Shown in pieces: positions 24,223-37,390 of a stretch of 64,000 nt of DNA. The DNA lies in the NCBI GenBank assembly GCA_037367405.1, contig JAZKJV010002959.1, positions 291,001 through 355,000 on the forward strand. The letters are read 5' to 3'. Origin of the DNA: Ottelia alismoides. Its lineage: Eukaryota; Streptophyta; Magnoliopsida; Alismatales; Hydrocharitaceae. Position 1 is the first letter of the stretch, and each line of letters begins with the position of its first letter. Under the pieces are notes generated by a model. That model was not told the DNA's origin, made no database searches, and saw only the letters and a list, made by a program, of their open reading frames with translations. The position numbers were made by a program, and so were the translations under genes.

Positions 24223-24230
24223 TATACATG

Positions 24231-25389
24231 TGGATGGACGGACTAAATAGATAATAAAGAATTGGAATAAACTTAGCATGATGACACTTATACGTCCAAT
24301 GCGAGTATCACGCGGGGAGAAATGTAACATGACGAGTACACCAAATGATTCAAATTCCATAATATGTTGTTAGCATTGTTTGTGGTCGTTCGTGTCTTGT
24401 CAAAATGTTCTTTCCATGTTGGAACTTCATCATATATGCATTCCCCGCATTTTTATGTAGATGGAGATATGTACATGTAAGGATGTGCACGCATATGTGG
24501 ATCATTTGTTCAAAACTTAGATGATCGTGACCCCAACAAATGAATTGGGTAATGCAATGAACTTGGTGCATGACGATGTATTCCAATCTCAGCTCGACAA
24601 AGTTTGGTGCCAAATGGCATGGTTGGAACTTTGTTCGCTCATGTACATGGATTTAGTAGTTAGAATGTTGGTGTCACCGCACCAAATGATACTTTACATG
24701 AGGAAAAGTTCACAAAGTGGTAACAGAGGAGGAGAACGACAAGCTTACTTGGAAACTTTTACCCGAGTGCACTAAAGAGATGAATAATGATATGGAAACC
24801 TAGACTGCACCACCATTGAGGACAATTGCTAATGGGGAGTGGACTTGGATAGTTCTGCAATTGTCTACCGCACATAAATGAAAGTTAAAGAATTGATCCA
24901 CCTTTCAGATGCGATGTCCGATATGAGTTAAGTTAGGTCTTGTAAAGGCTCACTTCACAGTGAGTATGTGTCTCCGCAAAAGCGAGAGAGAGAGAGAGTG
25001 CACTTCTTATTATACTTATACTAGTGGTTAGTATTAGCATAGTTGGTGGACAATTGTTTATAATGTTGTCTTCTATGTGGACCAAACAAAAGTACACAAG
25101 CAACTATAATTATAACGATCATGATGGTATCCTTTAGATCAAGAAGTCATATTCATTGACTTGACTAAGAGTAGGTAAGAGGAGAAGAAGAGATTTTGTA
25201 TCTTTGAGGGAATTAATTATAGATGGTTAGAAGCCTCAAATTGTAGGATAGGCCATCCAAATTATATATTAAACTTGACAATTTACTTTGGTTTGCAACT
25301 GGAAAAGAATCAGTCAAGTAGCATCATATATACATGAGGGGAAGATTTGAAATGAGGCATTTATGATATACTATTCTTAGTTAATAGTA
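24231..25389. other. Spacer, no gene recognised
   Basis: Opposed open frames at 24350-24613 (minus) and 24521-24775 (plus) lack any recognised domain. A (GA)n run lies near 24983-24997. The farther upstream region of the nitrite reductase gene would fall here, but no specific regulatory motif is claimed. Confidence 0.4.
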
Positions 25390-26112
25390 TGATTTAATTG
25401 AATCTACATATGTTATGATTATTTACAACATATTTATTTTCTTTTAAATTAAATTATTTATTGTTGTAAATTTTTACAACAAAATATATCCCATTGATTT
25501 GAATTAGGAGTGCATATCCACCATCCAATTTAGTATAAAAGAAATGATAGACCTAGCCTTTTCTCTTACACATTAAGAAGACAACTCTCTCTCTCTACAT
25601 GCCAACTCTTTCTCTCTATATCTCTCATCATGTGGCTGTACATATGTTGACTTAGAGAACGTCGCTGTCGTCGCCAAGCCATTGTGCTGCTGGATCGACT
25701 GCTCGCGGATCTCCATCTTCTCCAGTGTGCTCGGCTCATGAAGAAGACATCGGATTTCATGAGAAGAAATCAAGAGACTCATCACTCAGATCATCAACTT
25801 GGATTATGGGAAGCACATGTCTCATCCACGCGCCGCAAGTGCGACCTTCGTTGCGTCGGACTTGAGACGGGAGAATCTCTTACTTTAGATATTGATTATC
25901 ACAACACCGCTTCAAGAGGTATTCCTTTGAACCCATTTGTGATCTTGATGAACCGATTTGAGAAATGTTCTCGAATCATATGGTTTCGTCCATTTAAAAT
26001 TTTTTAAATTCCTATGCCCCGGGCGACTAGTATGACTAGTCTCTCCCTATCTCATATGGTGCAATCTTCATTCTTCTATGATGCGCTTAAGGTACTTTCG
26101 ATAACCTTCAGA
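25390..26112 (+). mobile_element. Copia LTR 3' fragment in inverted orientation
   Basis: This matches the reverse complement of the left third of the LTR at 43390-45686. It carries the 'actagtatgactagtc' core near 26025, a TATA box (TATAAAAG, 25534-25541) and the terminal 'ataaccttca' at about 26102-26112, where the other copy ends next to its PBS. The 5' two thirds are missing. It is therefore a separate, truncated LTR of the same family on the opposite strand. Confidence 0.65.
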
Positions 26113-27144
26113 GGACGTGGCCGACAGTTGGGGGAAATAGGAGAAGAGATGAGTAGGTGAAGAACAACATGGAGGAGGAGGAGTTATTGAGAAGGGCTGA
26201 AGGAGCGGCATGAGCGGGTGTCTCAGATGGAATTAAGGGGATAGATCCAAGGGTGGGGATGTGATCGGAAGTGTACGACTCTGATGCGATCCATCAGGGG
26301 GATCGTATGATTGAGGAAGGAAGTGGGAAGAGTCAAAGGAGCAGACCATGTGGCTAGTGATGGTGGCGCCTTGTGGTCCAATAGGAAAAATGAAAAAGAA
26401 GAAAATAAAGAAAAAACAAATACATACAATCTGTAAATGAAAAATTGTAAAATATGAAAGTTGTAGATCTCATCTCGATGAGATCTATAAGTTTCATGTT
26501 GAACAAAAAGTCAAAATAGGTCATATATACATATATATTTTTGTAAGCATTTTTAAGGAATTAAAAACACTTCTTTTCATTTCTTTTGATATTTTTTTGT
26601 ATTTTTATTTTATAAATAATGTTAAAACAAATACACACAACATTAAAATAATTTTTAAGAGATTTTAAATTATAAGAAAATAAAATAAATAAAGAAAGTA
26701 AAATAATGTTTATTATATACAATAATTAGTCTTAGTTTTGAATAACGGGTTAATTGTTAATACTATTAATTAGCTGTACATTTTATTGAAAAGTTTAAGA
26801 TAGAGGGATAATAAATAAGAAATATGATGATAAATCACATATTTATCAATACCTTTGCTCTTCAATCACATCATGTGGTTTCACTACCTTTTTTTATAGA
26901 GGCTTTGTGTGCATCGTGTCGGACACGTGGCTTGTTTTGTCTATTTTGGAATTTTCACTGCTTCCTGGATGGTACGGAAGGGAGCAAAGGTTTTACATGC
27001 TTAATCCCTCATATCAAGAGAGTATGTCTTTCCAGTGACGAGTGTGTTGTTGTTTTATAGGATGCCATCAAAAATGATCTTGATATATATCTTGTTTTAG
27101 AAGAGACCATGATGACCCTTGATCAGTGGATGTCCAGATGGTGC
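26113..27144. other. Spacer, no gene recognised
   Basis: An A-rich block lies at 26400-26800, and a 78-codon frame at 26824-27060 has no domain. A 'gtggtccaatagg' phrase near 26374 faintly recalls the TATA-bearing repeat family. Confidence 0.35.
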
Positions 27145-28742
27145 ATGAGGATGTGAACATTGCAATCATGCCATTAGAAAGTGTGAATCATATCCACACA
27201 CTCAAAATAAAATGTAGATTACATTTTCAATTAATTATCCAATGTGAATCCAATTCACATCAACAATTAAATTGTAAATGTTATTTAAAAATATCCCTCT
27301 CTTTTATATACTATAAATCATATTTATAATATATATGATTAATATGGATAGTGCTAACCATATTATTCATATTCTTGATAGTTAAATCATATTTGATCAT
27401 CTTGGATCTTTATTCTCATGTATCTAAATAAAGTGGATCATATTCATGTTATTTATGATATTTAAATCACATTTAATTGTCAATTTCCCAGTGCTTAGAT
27501 ATATTTTCAACAATGAAATTATTCTTGAACTCTTTTAAGAATAATGTGCTTTCTCCGCGGATACTTAGAAATAAGGGCATGATGATTGTACGTTCCATGT
27601 ATAGTGACTTGGATATTGAGATCACGTCTCAAATCTAGATCTCGGAGACCTCCCATAGATGCTTGATTAAATCAAAGCTGTAAATCTAATCTTCTCGTTG
27701 CATATGAATCACATTTAGATCAATGTCCAACATTTGTACCAAGATTAGATTACTTCTCTACCGACAGGGGTCACTAAAATCCATACATGTTTTATCACTC
27801 CCTCAGAATGGAAGCATCATGGTTATACAATCGTTTATGATCACATCACCCTAAGGTATTCCTAATACATCATGCATACATGAAGATCTAGAATGAACCT
27901 GAAGTTTTAGATCTTATTTAGAATGTCCCCTTTAGGGTTTTATCATTAAGTTTCTCATTCGGTTGTTGGGAGCTGGTATCAATCATATAGTTTCCAAAAG
28001 CATATACCTAGTTATTGACCATATTCTTTCCAAAAGAATATATCAGACGTACAAATTCAATCAAGCTTCCAAAGCAAGATGTCTGTGCACGGAATTTGAT
28101 CCCAATATCTCATAAGTGAGCTCATGTCTTCTAGTTCAGTAATGAACCTGTATGATCCCTTTGATAGATCATATTACCCATATGCTCTTGTATGCATACC
28201 ATCTTGTTAGTATATAGACCTTGATTAGATCATCAACCTATGGGTCCACCAAATGTACATACTCAAACATATAATAACACATTTGTCTCGGGCCAGAAGA
28301 CGTGTGCCTATATCGTGATTATATACGACATAGGTATTGGTTATCTCGATCTCGTTAAGTCAACTATTTGACCTAACTTATATAACACCTCTGAATCTCT
28401 ATTCATATGTAGAGGACCTACATCAAGAGGTTGGTTAGACATCAAAATATTTAGAGAAAAGAATTGACATCTTCCTCTCAGGCTGGAGATCATCTCTTAA
28501 AAATCACTCAACGGTGCTTGATGAGCCCTCAATATAACTCTTTAGATATCATCAAAGCACCAACCTCTATGATTCAACATTTAAATCAATAGATGTGTCA
28601 TCATAAATGTGGCCATGGTACATAACCCTAATTGTACTACAAGACCTATTATGAAAATTACTTATTCTTCATTTCAGATCAGGGAATGATTTGCAACAAC
28701 ATTTTCTGCATAATGGCTCGTCATGGGCTGGCATGTTCAACA
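27145..28742 (-). mobile_element. Copia 3' LTR (truncated at its 3' end)
   Basis: The minus-strand start TGTTGAACATGCC at 28742 directly follows a polypurine tract (minus AGTGGGAGAT, 28743-28752), which defines this as the 3' LTR of a minus-strand element. It aligns along its length with 43390-45686, by eye at roughly four bases in five, so the element is old. The left part is missing beyond about 27145. Confidence 0.7.
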
Positions 28743-30463
28743 ATCTCCCACTAGCCTAAGTTCCATAAATGGGATAATCTTTAAACCCACACTCATGTGC
28801 TAATTATAAGCTATTTAGAAAAATAGCTTGGTAAGCTAACTAGTCACTCTGTTCCTGAGAGACTATGCCAAGCCCTTTTATGATACTTGCATTTCTCCTA
28901 GTAACAATGCTCGCATCCAATGCGAATGTTGCATCATATGAAACCAATACTCAGTTTTTGTTAAAGAAATTATAGTGTCTTTGACACGAGAATTCAATAA
29001 TTGTTATAAACAATATGTAATTTCTATTATCCTCATCAGAATACCCTTATTCCTGGAGATCTCTATTTCCTAAGACTAAGACCTAGTATTATGTCTTATA
29101 AGGCATCTACAGTTAAGACCTTTTAGATCACCATCTATAAAGTCTTAAGTTCTTGAAGATAAGACTTTGAGATCACTATCTCTAAAGTCTTGTACTCTTT
29201 GAAGTATTGTTATTACTGCAATCAAGTGTTTTATCTCCATAGTAGGATTAGTAACAGTTGACTACGCCCACTACATGTCAAATATCGGGCTTTTGTTCAT
29301 GTCTCGCATACATAGAGCTTCCCATAGCTAATGCACTAGGGCATGCATCTTTGACATTCACATCTTCATCTCTTTGAGTTGTTGTCTCTTCATAGGTCAG
29401 TACCATATCTTAAGGGAAAGAAGCAATCCTTGAGGTTTTCCAAAAATTGGAACATGTCCAAGGTGTACCACTAATATGACGGTCCCAACACACTCTTCTC
29501 TTTGCTTCTAAACATCTTCAGAACTAAGATCTAAGAGGTATCCTTGAGATCATATCTCAAGATATGGAATAGTTAGATAATAAAATACTTATTATCATCC
29601 TTATATCATTCCAAATGATTAGGATATTATCTACATTTAGCACGATGAACACAATGACACCCACCAAGCTTCACACGGTTCATCAAGATTTTCTATGAAA
29701 TCATATTCTTTATAATTTCATTAAATCTAATGTTCCGACTACTAGAAGCTTATTTGAGTCCATCTATGGAGTTCTCTTATTGCCTTCCTTAACTATGAAG
29801 CCCTGGAGCTACTTCATATGAATATCCTCGGCGAAGAATTCATAAAGGAATGCAATCTTGACTTTCATCTTGAAGATGTCATAGTCAAGTTGTGTAACAA
29901 CAGTTAGCAATATTCTGATGGGATTAAGTAAGGTCACTGAAGAGAAAGTCTCATCGCAAGTGATGTCTTCTCTTCGTGTGTAGCTCTTGGCTACGAGTCA
30001 TGATTTGAATTTCTCTACCTTCTCACCAGGTTCCCTCTTTCTCTTGAAGATCTATTTACTCCTAACATATTGTACCTTATAGTTGGATCCTCGAGGTTAC
30101 ATATACAACACATGTATATGAAGTCTATTTTAGACTTTATTGATAACATCCATCTCTCCATGTCATGATTCTCAGAAGATTCATCATATGAAGTCAGATC
30201 ATGGTCATACTTAACTAACACATGGAATCCATATACTTTAGGTGGTCTTACCACCCTCAAACTAATTTGAAGAGGCATGAGTATTTCATCTTTAATTGTC
30301 CTTTTAGTTTTTGATTTCAGGAGTCTCATTATCTTCTCAAGAATCAATAAGTTCCTTTACTTCATTTACGTCTTGATTTTCAAAAAAGTCATCCTCTAAG
30401 AATCTCAAGGTCATAAAGTAGATATCCAATGTCATCTTTTATATTCCTAATGAAGTAACACTC
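28743..30463 (-). pseudogene. Copia polyprotein remnant: reverse transcriptase/RNase H, integrase C-terminus
   Basis: Read right to left on the minus strand, the order is: integrase C-terminal text (about 30350-30463); an Arg/Pro-rich linker with 'VVRPPKVYGF' inside the 110-codon frame at 30015-30347; the start of the RT domain with 'MERWMLSIKSKID'; RT core motifs to about 29600; RNase H-like decay; and the polypurine tract at 28743-28756. The catalytic YVDD box has degenerated near 29640. Stops and frameshifts are frequent. This is the downstream half of the copia element whose upstream half lies at 39709-45686. Confidence 0.7.
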
Positions 30464-32549
30464 AAGTTTTGTGAGCGTTTAAAATAATATCCTTACGGAG
30501 TGTGAAGATAAAATGTCACTGAGGCGACCGCTCGCAAGACGACGTGGTCAATCAACAATTAACACGCACAATGTATAGATCAAACAAATCAAGCAAGTGC
30601 GAATCAAAATTTATTATACCCTACAAATAGATGTATAGTGGACAAGTATAGTAGGGGTCAAACACATGAAATAATGTAGGACAGATAATCAAAGATGGCT
30701 ATAAGAAAGCAATAAATGATTTTGGGTATTTTATAAGATTTTGAAATTTTTGCTGGCTTTAAATTATATATATTTTATATATTTTTTTGTTTTTATTTTT
30801 TGTTTTTAATTTTGCAATTTTTTTCTGAAATAAAAATATTAATATTAATATTATTATATTAGTATAGGTATATGTAGGTATAAATATACTGTATAAGCTA
30901 GTATATAGATATAAATACCTATAAATACTCAAAATTCACACAACAAAAAATTTATCTTTGTTATATTTTTTTCTATTTTTTGTATTTTCTACAAATTTTT
31001 ATAATTTTTTTTATTTTTAATTGCTTAAATAAAGAAAAATAATGAATAAGATAAATAGATGGGATTGTTTTGGAAGTAAAAAAATAAAAAAGGCTTAAAA
31101 TTTTCCAAAACTATTTTTAATTAATAATAAATACAATGGACAAAGTTTAGAAGCTGAAAACCAAAATTTTGGATCTTTATAGTATTTTTATAATTTTTAT
31201 ATAGATTTTGGAGCTTTTTAATTTTTAATGTTTTTCTTGTTCTATTTCTGGTGATTTTTGGTCCGTAGGCTCAAAATATAATAATAAACTAATTCGTTTT
31301 TTTATAAATTTTAAAAACAATTTTATATTTTTTTGTAATTTTTTAAGATAAACAAGGAAAAAGTGATCCGTTTTCAAATTTTATAAATAGAAAATAACTC
31401 CTAAATACCTAACCACAAATATATGTGATGGATATATGTATCAAGTATTTATGATAATTTTCCACAAAATTTTGGAGATATAGAGTTGTTTTTAACAAAA
31501 TAAAAATTATAAAAATAAAATACATACTAGTATTTATGCAAATATTTGTAGTTTTGGGACCCTAGCCAAACTCCTTAAAGAAATTCAGGTAGCAAACATG
31601 CAATTTTTCCAAAAATATTCAATAATATATACCAGGAGGGGTATTTCGTAATTTAATACAAGAGCCGAACTCCTTAAAGAAATTGAGGCAGCAAACATGC
31701 AATTTTTCCAAAAATATTCAATAATATATACCGGGAGGGGTATTTTGTAATTTAATACAAGTACGTGTGTCCTAGTGCTAAATATCCAAAAAAATATTAT
31801 ACTAATTTGAAAAATTAGTAAACTAAAAAATACATATAATCCTAGGGGTTTAGGTGCAAAAAGCTCTGACCCCTCACACACATAGGCATGTGAGGTGACG
31901 TGGCTTGGACCTAGATGTAAATAGTGCCACTAAAGGGGGTGCGATGCAATTTTCACTAAAAGTTTTAAACTGAATAAATGCGTTACATGACCAAAGAGAA
32001 ATAAATAAAAGTCATCGGCTAATGTGTAAATTACCCCCTAAGTGCATGACCATGTGATTGGAGGCAGCCACACATCTATGTGTCAAGCATCAGATGGTTG
32101 TGAAAAGTGAAGATATCGAAGCCGCTAAAGTGTCCTAACAAGCCAGACTCACTATCGTTGATGCGACTACTCAAATCTCTCGCTAATTCAACAATTAACC
32201 CGCACAATAATCAATCAATTAATCACAGGGTTAAAATTTAATATACCATACTATAAATATGTATAATGACAAGTAGTAGGAATCAAACATAAGAAACAAA
32301 GGTGTAGAGTATGTGCAGTAAGAAATCAAGCACAAAATTTCGCCTTTCAACACTTAGACAAATTTAAGGGTTTTCGATTTTTAAATTTTACCTTTTTAAT
32401 TTATATTTTTAATTATTTTTAATTTTATATTTTTATTTTCATTTTATCTTTTTTAATTTTAAATTCATTTTTATAAGGATATATATACAATATAGGATAA
32501 TATAGATATAAATACAACTAAATAAATAAAATTTACATAATTAAATTTT
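30464..32549 (-). repeat. Left part of the nested insertion, AT-rich, non-coding
   Basis: This is the left end of a roughly 9.2-kb block lodged in the copia integrase. It includes two related phrases, 'caacaattaacacgcacaat' near 30557 and 'caacaattaacccgcacaat' near 32190. It also has a short internal duplication of 'ccttaaagaaattgaggcag' type at 31573-31760. No coding exon was seen. Confidence 0.45.
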
Positions 32550-34150
32550 TTAGAGTTTTAAATAAATTTTATTATTTTTATGATTTTTTGCTAATTTTTA
32601 TGAATTTTCAAGTCAAAAATATGGCAAATCAATGAAATAATAATTAGGTTAGATTGAAATGGAAATTAAAAATAGCAAATAGAGTCCAAAATTTTCCAAA
32701 ATATTTTTAATAGATAAATAATAATATAAGGAAATTATAAAATAGAAAATGGAGTTTTTGGAAATTTTAGGAATTTTTTATTTTTATAAGGGATTTTGGG
32801 GTTTTCAATTTTTAAGTGTTTTCTTTTTCTATTTTTAGTATTTTTTAGATTGAAGGTTCAAAATATTGAATAAACATAATTTTTTGGGAATTTTTAAAAA
32901 TGAATTTATTTTTTGGTTTTTTATATGGAAAATAGGGAGCATTTATGCTCTTTTTGATTTTTAATAAATATTAAAAAGTCCTAACTCGTGGATCTAAAAA
33001 TATGGCATGAAAGTGTGTGCAATAGGAGGTTAACCCTATATTTTGGTGATTTTTGGAGCACATACACTATAGAGTAAACACATAAAAATCAATGAACTAG
33101 AAGGGGCATATATATAATTAAAAATTAAAGTACGAGGCTTACATGCAATTTCTCCAAAAAAAGTTACAACTGCATTTCAAATTTTTTGGACTAAATACAA
33201 ATAATAAAAGCCACAAGGGTTTGCTTGCAAAAACACCAAACTCACATGTTTGGACACATGAGAATAACTAACAATGTCCAAAGTGCAAATAGCCATATGT
33301 ATTGAGGCCCACATGCAATTTCTCCAAAAAGTTTTTAAACTAAAAAATATGTTACATGACTAAAATGCAAAATAACTAAAATGCGGGGGATATAGTGTAA
33401 ATTACCCCCTAAGCATTGGATCGTAGAGTTGAGAGCAGTCCACTTATCCACATGGTGCGTATCTGTCGATTGGTGACGATTCGCGAACAAACGTCCAAGA
33501 TTAGATAGCTCAGGGGGATCTGATGGTTGTGGATTGATCAATCGGACGGTAACTGTAACTTCTGGGTGAGGTTCTTCATCAAACGGCTCGGATATGCTCA
33601 CTAAGAACATTGGAAGAACTCTGCCTTAAGTGGGTTCGACTCGCTCTCCTTCTCTCGATCATCCTCCCCAAAAGCCCGGAAGCAGCTCAAAACATTCTCG
33701 GGGTTCCTCCGCAGCGGCGGATGAAGTCAAAATGGTCCAAGTCTTACTAGGATGTTCCAGTGAAGGCGGTTGACCTGGGAGTACTCCTGCAACTTAATGA
33801 GCCTCGAAGAGGCTCCCTTCCTTGGTTTTTCCTACATGGGTTAGTTCGCAAAAAAGCTGTGAAGCTCCGACGAGCTCCAGAAGGCAGAATGAGCGAGGGG
33901 TGTGTGAGATGGGGTCCCTACGATGAGCGACAGAGAAGGAGGGGCATTACCGCTCGTTCCGAGGAAGAACTATGTGGCTGAGGGTGCGTCGAGCATTGAG
34001 AAGGCTGAGAGGAGCAAGATTATGGTGGTAGGTAAGGCGGAGCTAGATAGAGGTGACTGAACTGAGATGGCGGAGCAGAAGCTCTACCAATCGATGGATT
34101 GGGACTATACACAAAAATAATCAAAACCAAATAAAACTAAACACAAAAAT
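32550..34150 (-). repeat. 1.6-kb tandem duplication, unit 1
   Basis: Matched to the next unit along its length: 'tcaagtcaaaaatatggc' near 32610 with 34227, 'ggtgatttttggagcacat' near 33044 with 34666, and 'gggagtactcctgcaactta' near 33777 with 35389. The right third is GC-richer and carries a 91-codon minus frame (33335-33610) of unknown function. The unit ends near 'ggattgggactatacacaaa'. Confidence 0.7.
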
Positions 34151-35755
34151 ATTTTCAGGTTTTAAATAAATTTTTACTGTATTTGTGATTTTTAGGATTT
34201 TTTTGCTAATTTTATGGATTTTTCAAGTCAAAAATATGTCAAATCAATGAAATAATAATTAGGTTGGATTGAAATGGAAATTAAAAATAGCGAATAGTAT
34301 CCAAAATTTTCCAAATGATTTTTAGTAGATGAATATTAATATAAAGAAAATTATATATAGAAAATGGAGTTTTTGGAAATTTCAGGAATTCTTTATATTT
34401 TTATAAGGGATTTTGGAGTTTTCAATTTTTAAGAGTTTTCTTTTCCTATTTTTCGTGTTTTTTAGATTGGAGGTTCGAAATATTAAATACACAAAATATT
34501 TTTTGGGAATTTTTCAAAATGATTTTATTTTTTTGATATTTTATATGGAAAATAGGGAGTATTTGTGCTCTTTTTTATTTTTAATAAATATTAAAAAGTC
34601 CTAACTTCTGAATCTAAAAATATGGTATGAAAGTGTGTGCAATCATGAGCTTAACCCTATATTTTGGTGATTTTTGGAGCACATAAACTATAAAGTAAAT
34701 TCACAAAATCAGTGAACTAGCAGAGGCGTATAAGTAATTAAAAATTAAAGTGCGGGGCTTACATGCAATTTCTTCAAAAAAAGTACATTTCAATATTTTT
34801 GGACTAAATACAAATAATAAAAGCCACAAGGGCCTGCCTGCAAAAATACCAAACTCACATGTATGGACATGTGAGCATAGATGGCATTGTCCAAAATGCA
34901 AATAGTGATACGTACATTGGCCCACAAGCAATTTCTCCGAAAAATTCTTAAACGAAAAATATATGTTACATAACTAAAATGCAAAATAACAAAAATGTGG
35001 GGGATATAGTGTAAATTACCCCCTAAGAGTTGGATCATATGACTGAGAGCGATCCACTTATCCACGCAACGGTCTGTTGCTTGGTGATGATTCGCGAACA
35101 AGCGTCCAAGATCAGATAGCCCGAGGGATCTGATGGTTGTGGATCGATCAATCAGACGATAGCTGTAACATCTGGGCACGACCCTTCATCAAATAACTCG
35201 AAGATGCTCACAAAGAACAACGGAAGAACACCACCTTGACAGGGTTCAACTCGCTCTCCTTCTCTTGATCATCCTCCCCAAAAGCCCGAAAGTAGCTCAA
35301 AATGTTCATGGGGTTCCTACGCAACGGTGGATGAATTCAAAATGGTCCAAGTCCTACTGGGATGTCCTGGTGAAGGTGATTGACCTGGGAGTACTCCTGC
35401 AACTAAATGAGCCTCGAAGAGGCTCCCTTCCTTGGTCTTTCCTGCATGGGTTAGCTCGTAAAAATGTTGCGAAGCTCCGACAGGCTCCAGAAGGCAGAAT
35501 GAGCGAGGAGTGTATGAGATGGGGTCCCTCCAGCGAACGGCGGAGAAGGAGGGCATTATCGCTCATTCTGAGCAAGAACGAGGTGGCTGAGGGTGGTCAG
35601 GCGTTGAGAAGGAAGAGAGGAGCGAGTTGTTGGTTGTAGGTAAGGCGAAGCTAGAAAGAGGTGGCTGAAACGAGATGGTAGAGATGAAGCTCCGTCGATC
35701 GATGGATTGGGACTATACACAAAAAAATTGAAACCAAACAAAACTAAATGCTAAT
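34151..35755 (-). repeat. 1.6-kb tandem duplication, unit 2
   Basis: Second unit of the duplication, about 85 percent similar by eye. A 124-codon plus frame (35265-35639) and a related plus frame at 33760-33981 in unit 1 are similar only because the DNA is duplicated. Neither shows a known domain. On the minus strand the unit directly follows copy B of the TATA-bearing family and looks like its downstream part after a spliced leader. Confidence 0.65.
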
Positions 35756-37390
35756 ATACTCTATTGATAACCTAAGAATTAGAAAAATGAAAGAAAACAG
35801 AAGCTTACCAGCACAGGACCTCCAGGAGCAGAACTTGGCGGCGATGGCGACGATCTTGGATCTCTTCGATTCAACGCCCAAACATCCATCCAAGGAGTCG
35901 ATCTGACTCATGCTGTCACAACGAGAAAGGATCAAGACTCGAAGCTAGGGTTTTCGGGTGGAAGAAGGATAGAGATCGGATGGAGGCTCAAAATGATAAT
36001 ATATAAGAGGCGACTTTCGACTAAGAAGTTCTCTCGAATCCTTGGACCGAAGCCCAAGGAATCGAGTGTGTGTAAGACCATAGAACAAGGATAAAAATCT
36101 AGCAGGCATCGAGCTAAAAAATGCAAGGATTTTGTGTGAAAAATTGAGAAGAGCAGGGTCAAACAAGGTCTGACACTGGCATAAGTGTCGGTCAGAGAGT
36201 TGACCAGAGGTCAACTAATGGGTGGCTCCCATTGGTCCACCTTGGCTGCTACAGGACGAACTAGATTTGGAATTTGAAGTTAATTTATAATAAATTAATA
36301 AATGATTTTATTAATTTTTGGATATAACATAAAAATATTTATTATTTAATGTAGTATTTTAATATGATTTTTATTTATTTTTTGAACTTACTAATTACAA
36401 GTTAGTTTTTAGGGTTTTATTTATAGGTACATTTACCTACGTTTTGTATATTTTATTTTTTAGTTTGTAATTTGATTTTATTATTTTATATTCTTAATTT
36501 ATATATTTATAACTTATTTTATATACTCGAATATATTTTTATTATATTTTCCTGATATATTATGTACACTTAAATAAATATAGGTGTATATTATATAGGT
36601 AGAAGTATAGGTATTTCATCTATGAATTTTGTATACATATTTTATTTTAATATATTATTTTGTTTTAAATGTGTACAAATGTTAGAAATAATATTATAAA
36701 ATTATAAAAAATATTTAAAAATAATAAAGATTAAATAAAATGAATATTTTATTTTAGTATATAATATAATAAGGGCCTAAAACCTAACTTTCACACCACA
36801 AATCCAAAAAATATGAAACCACCTTCATTGAATAATTTATTAAAAGTTATATACAATTAAAGTGATTTTTATACATTTTGAATTTTTATTTGGGAGATAT
36901 GGATTTGGAAGTTAGGATTTTGGCTTTTTTATTTAGAGTATAAAATGTACACTGTATATTATTTTTGTATGAAATCAATTATGTCTTTTTCTATATATTA
37001 TTATCTACAACATCCATTATAAATTGTATTTATTTGAGGTATAAAAGATAGAAAATAAAATTTATCCCAAAAATAGATTATTGATGAATAAAAGAATGAT
37101 AATTATTGGTGATTTTTGGCCCTTATCTCCCCCTTGTTTATTCCTTGTCGACCTAGTCATCAAGATGCATATGTCTCGGGGTTTAGGGTCATAAAATACC
37201 TTTGGAGTTTTATTCTTATTCTTTTCTTTTTTTTATTCTATAATTTCGGTATAAAAAACAATATTTTATACACAATAAATGGAATAAAGAGTGAATGCTA
37301 ATTTGTACAAATAAATGTTATTTACATGCATGAGCTAGGGTTTTTAAGACCAAAATGATCGAATATAGGTGATGAAATGGAGATTAATCA
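35756..37390 (-). repeat. Non-coding TATA-bearing repeat family, copy B
   Basis: On the minus strand it starts near 37390 with 'tgattaatctccatttcatc'. An AT-rich leader of about 1.2 kb, 'tggtcaactctctgacc' near 36190 and a TATA-like box near 35996-36008 follow. A roughly 190-base GC-richer leader ends at a donor-like GTAAGC at 35803-35808, and an acceptor-like 'gtgtatag' lies near 35717. No protein is recognised. It is adjacent to copy C in the same orientation. Confidence 0.55.

Noticed and set aside
24350..24775. Opposed 84-87-codon frames as a host gene or viral fragment
   Set aside because: No motif of any plant gene or pararetrovirus could be recognised in either frame.
35265..35639. 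124-codon plus frame with a relative at 33760-33981 as a conserved small protein
   Set aside because: The resemblance follows from the 1.6-kb DNA duplication. No independent evidence of coding.
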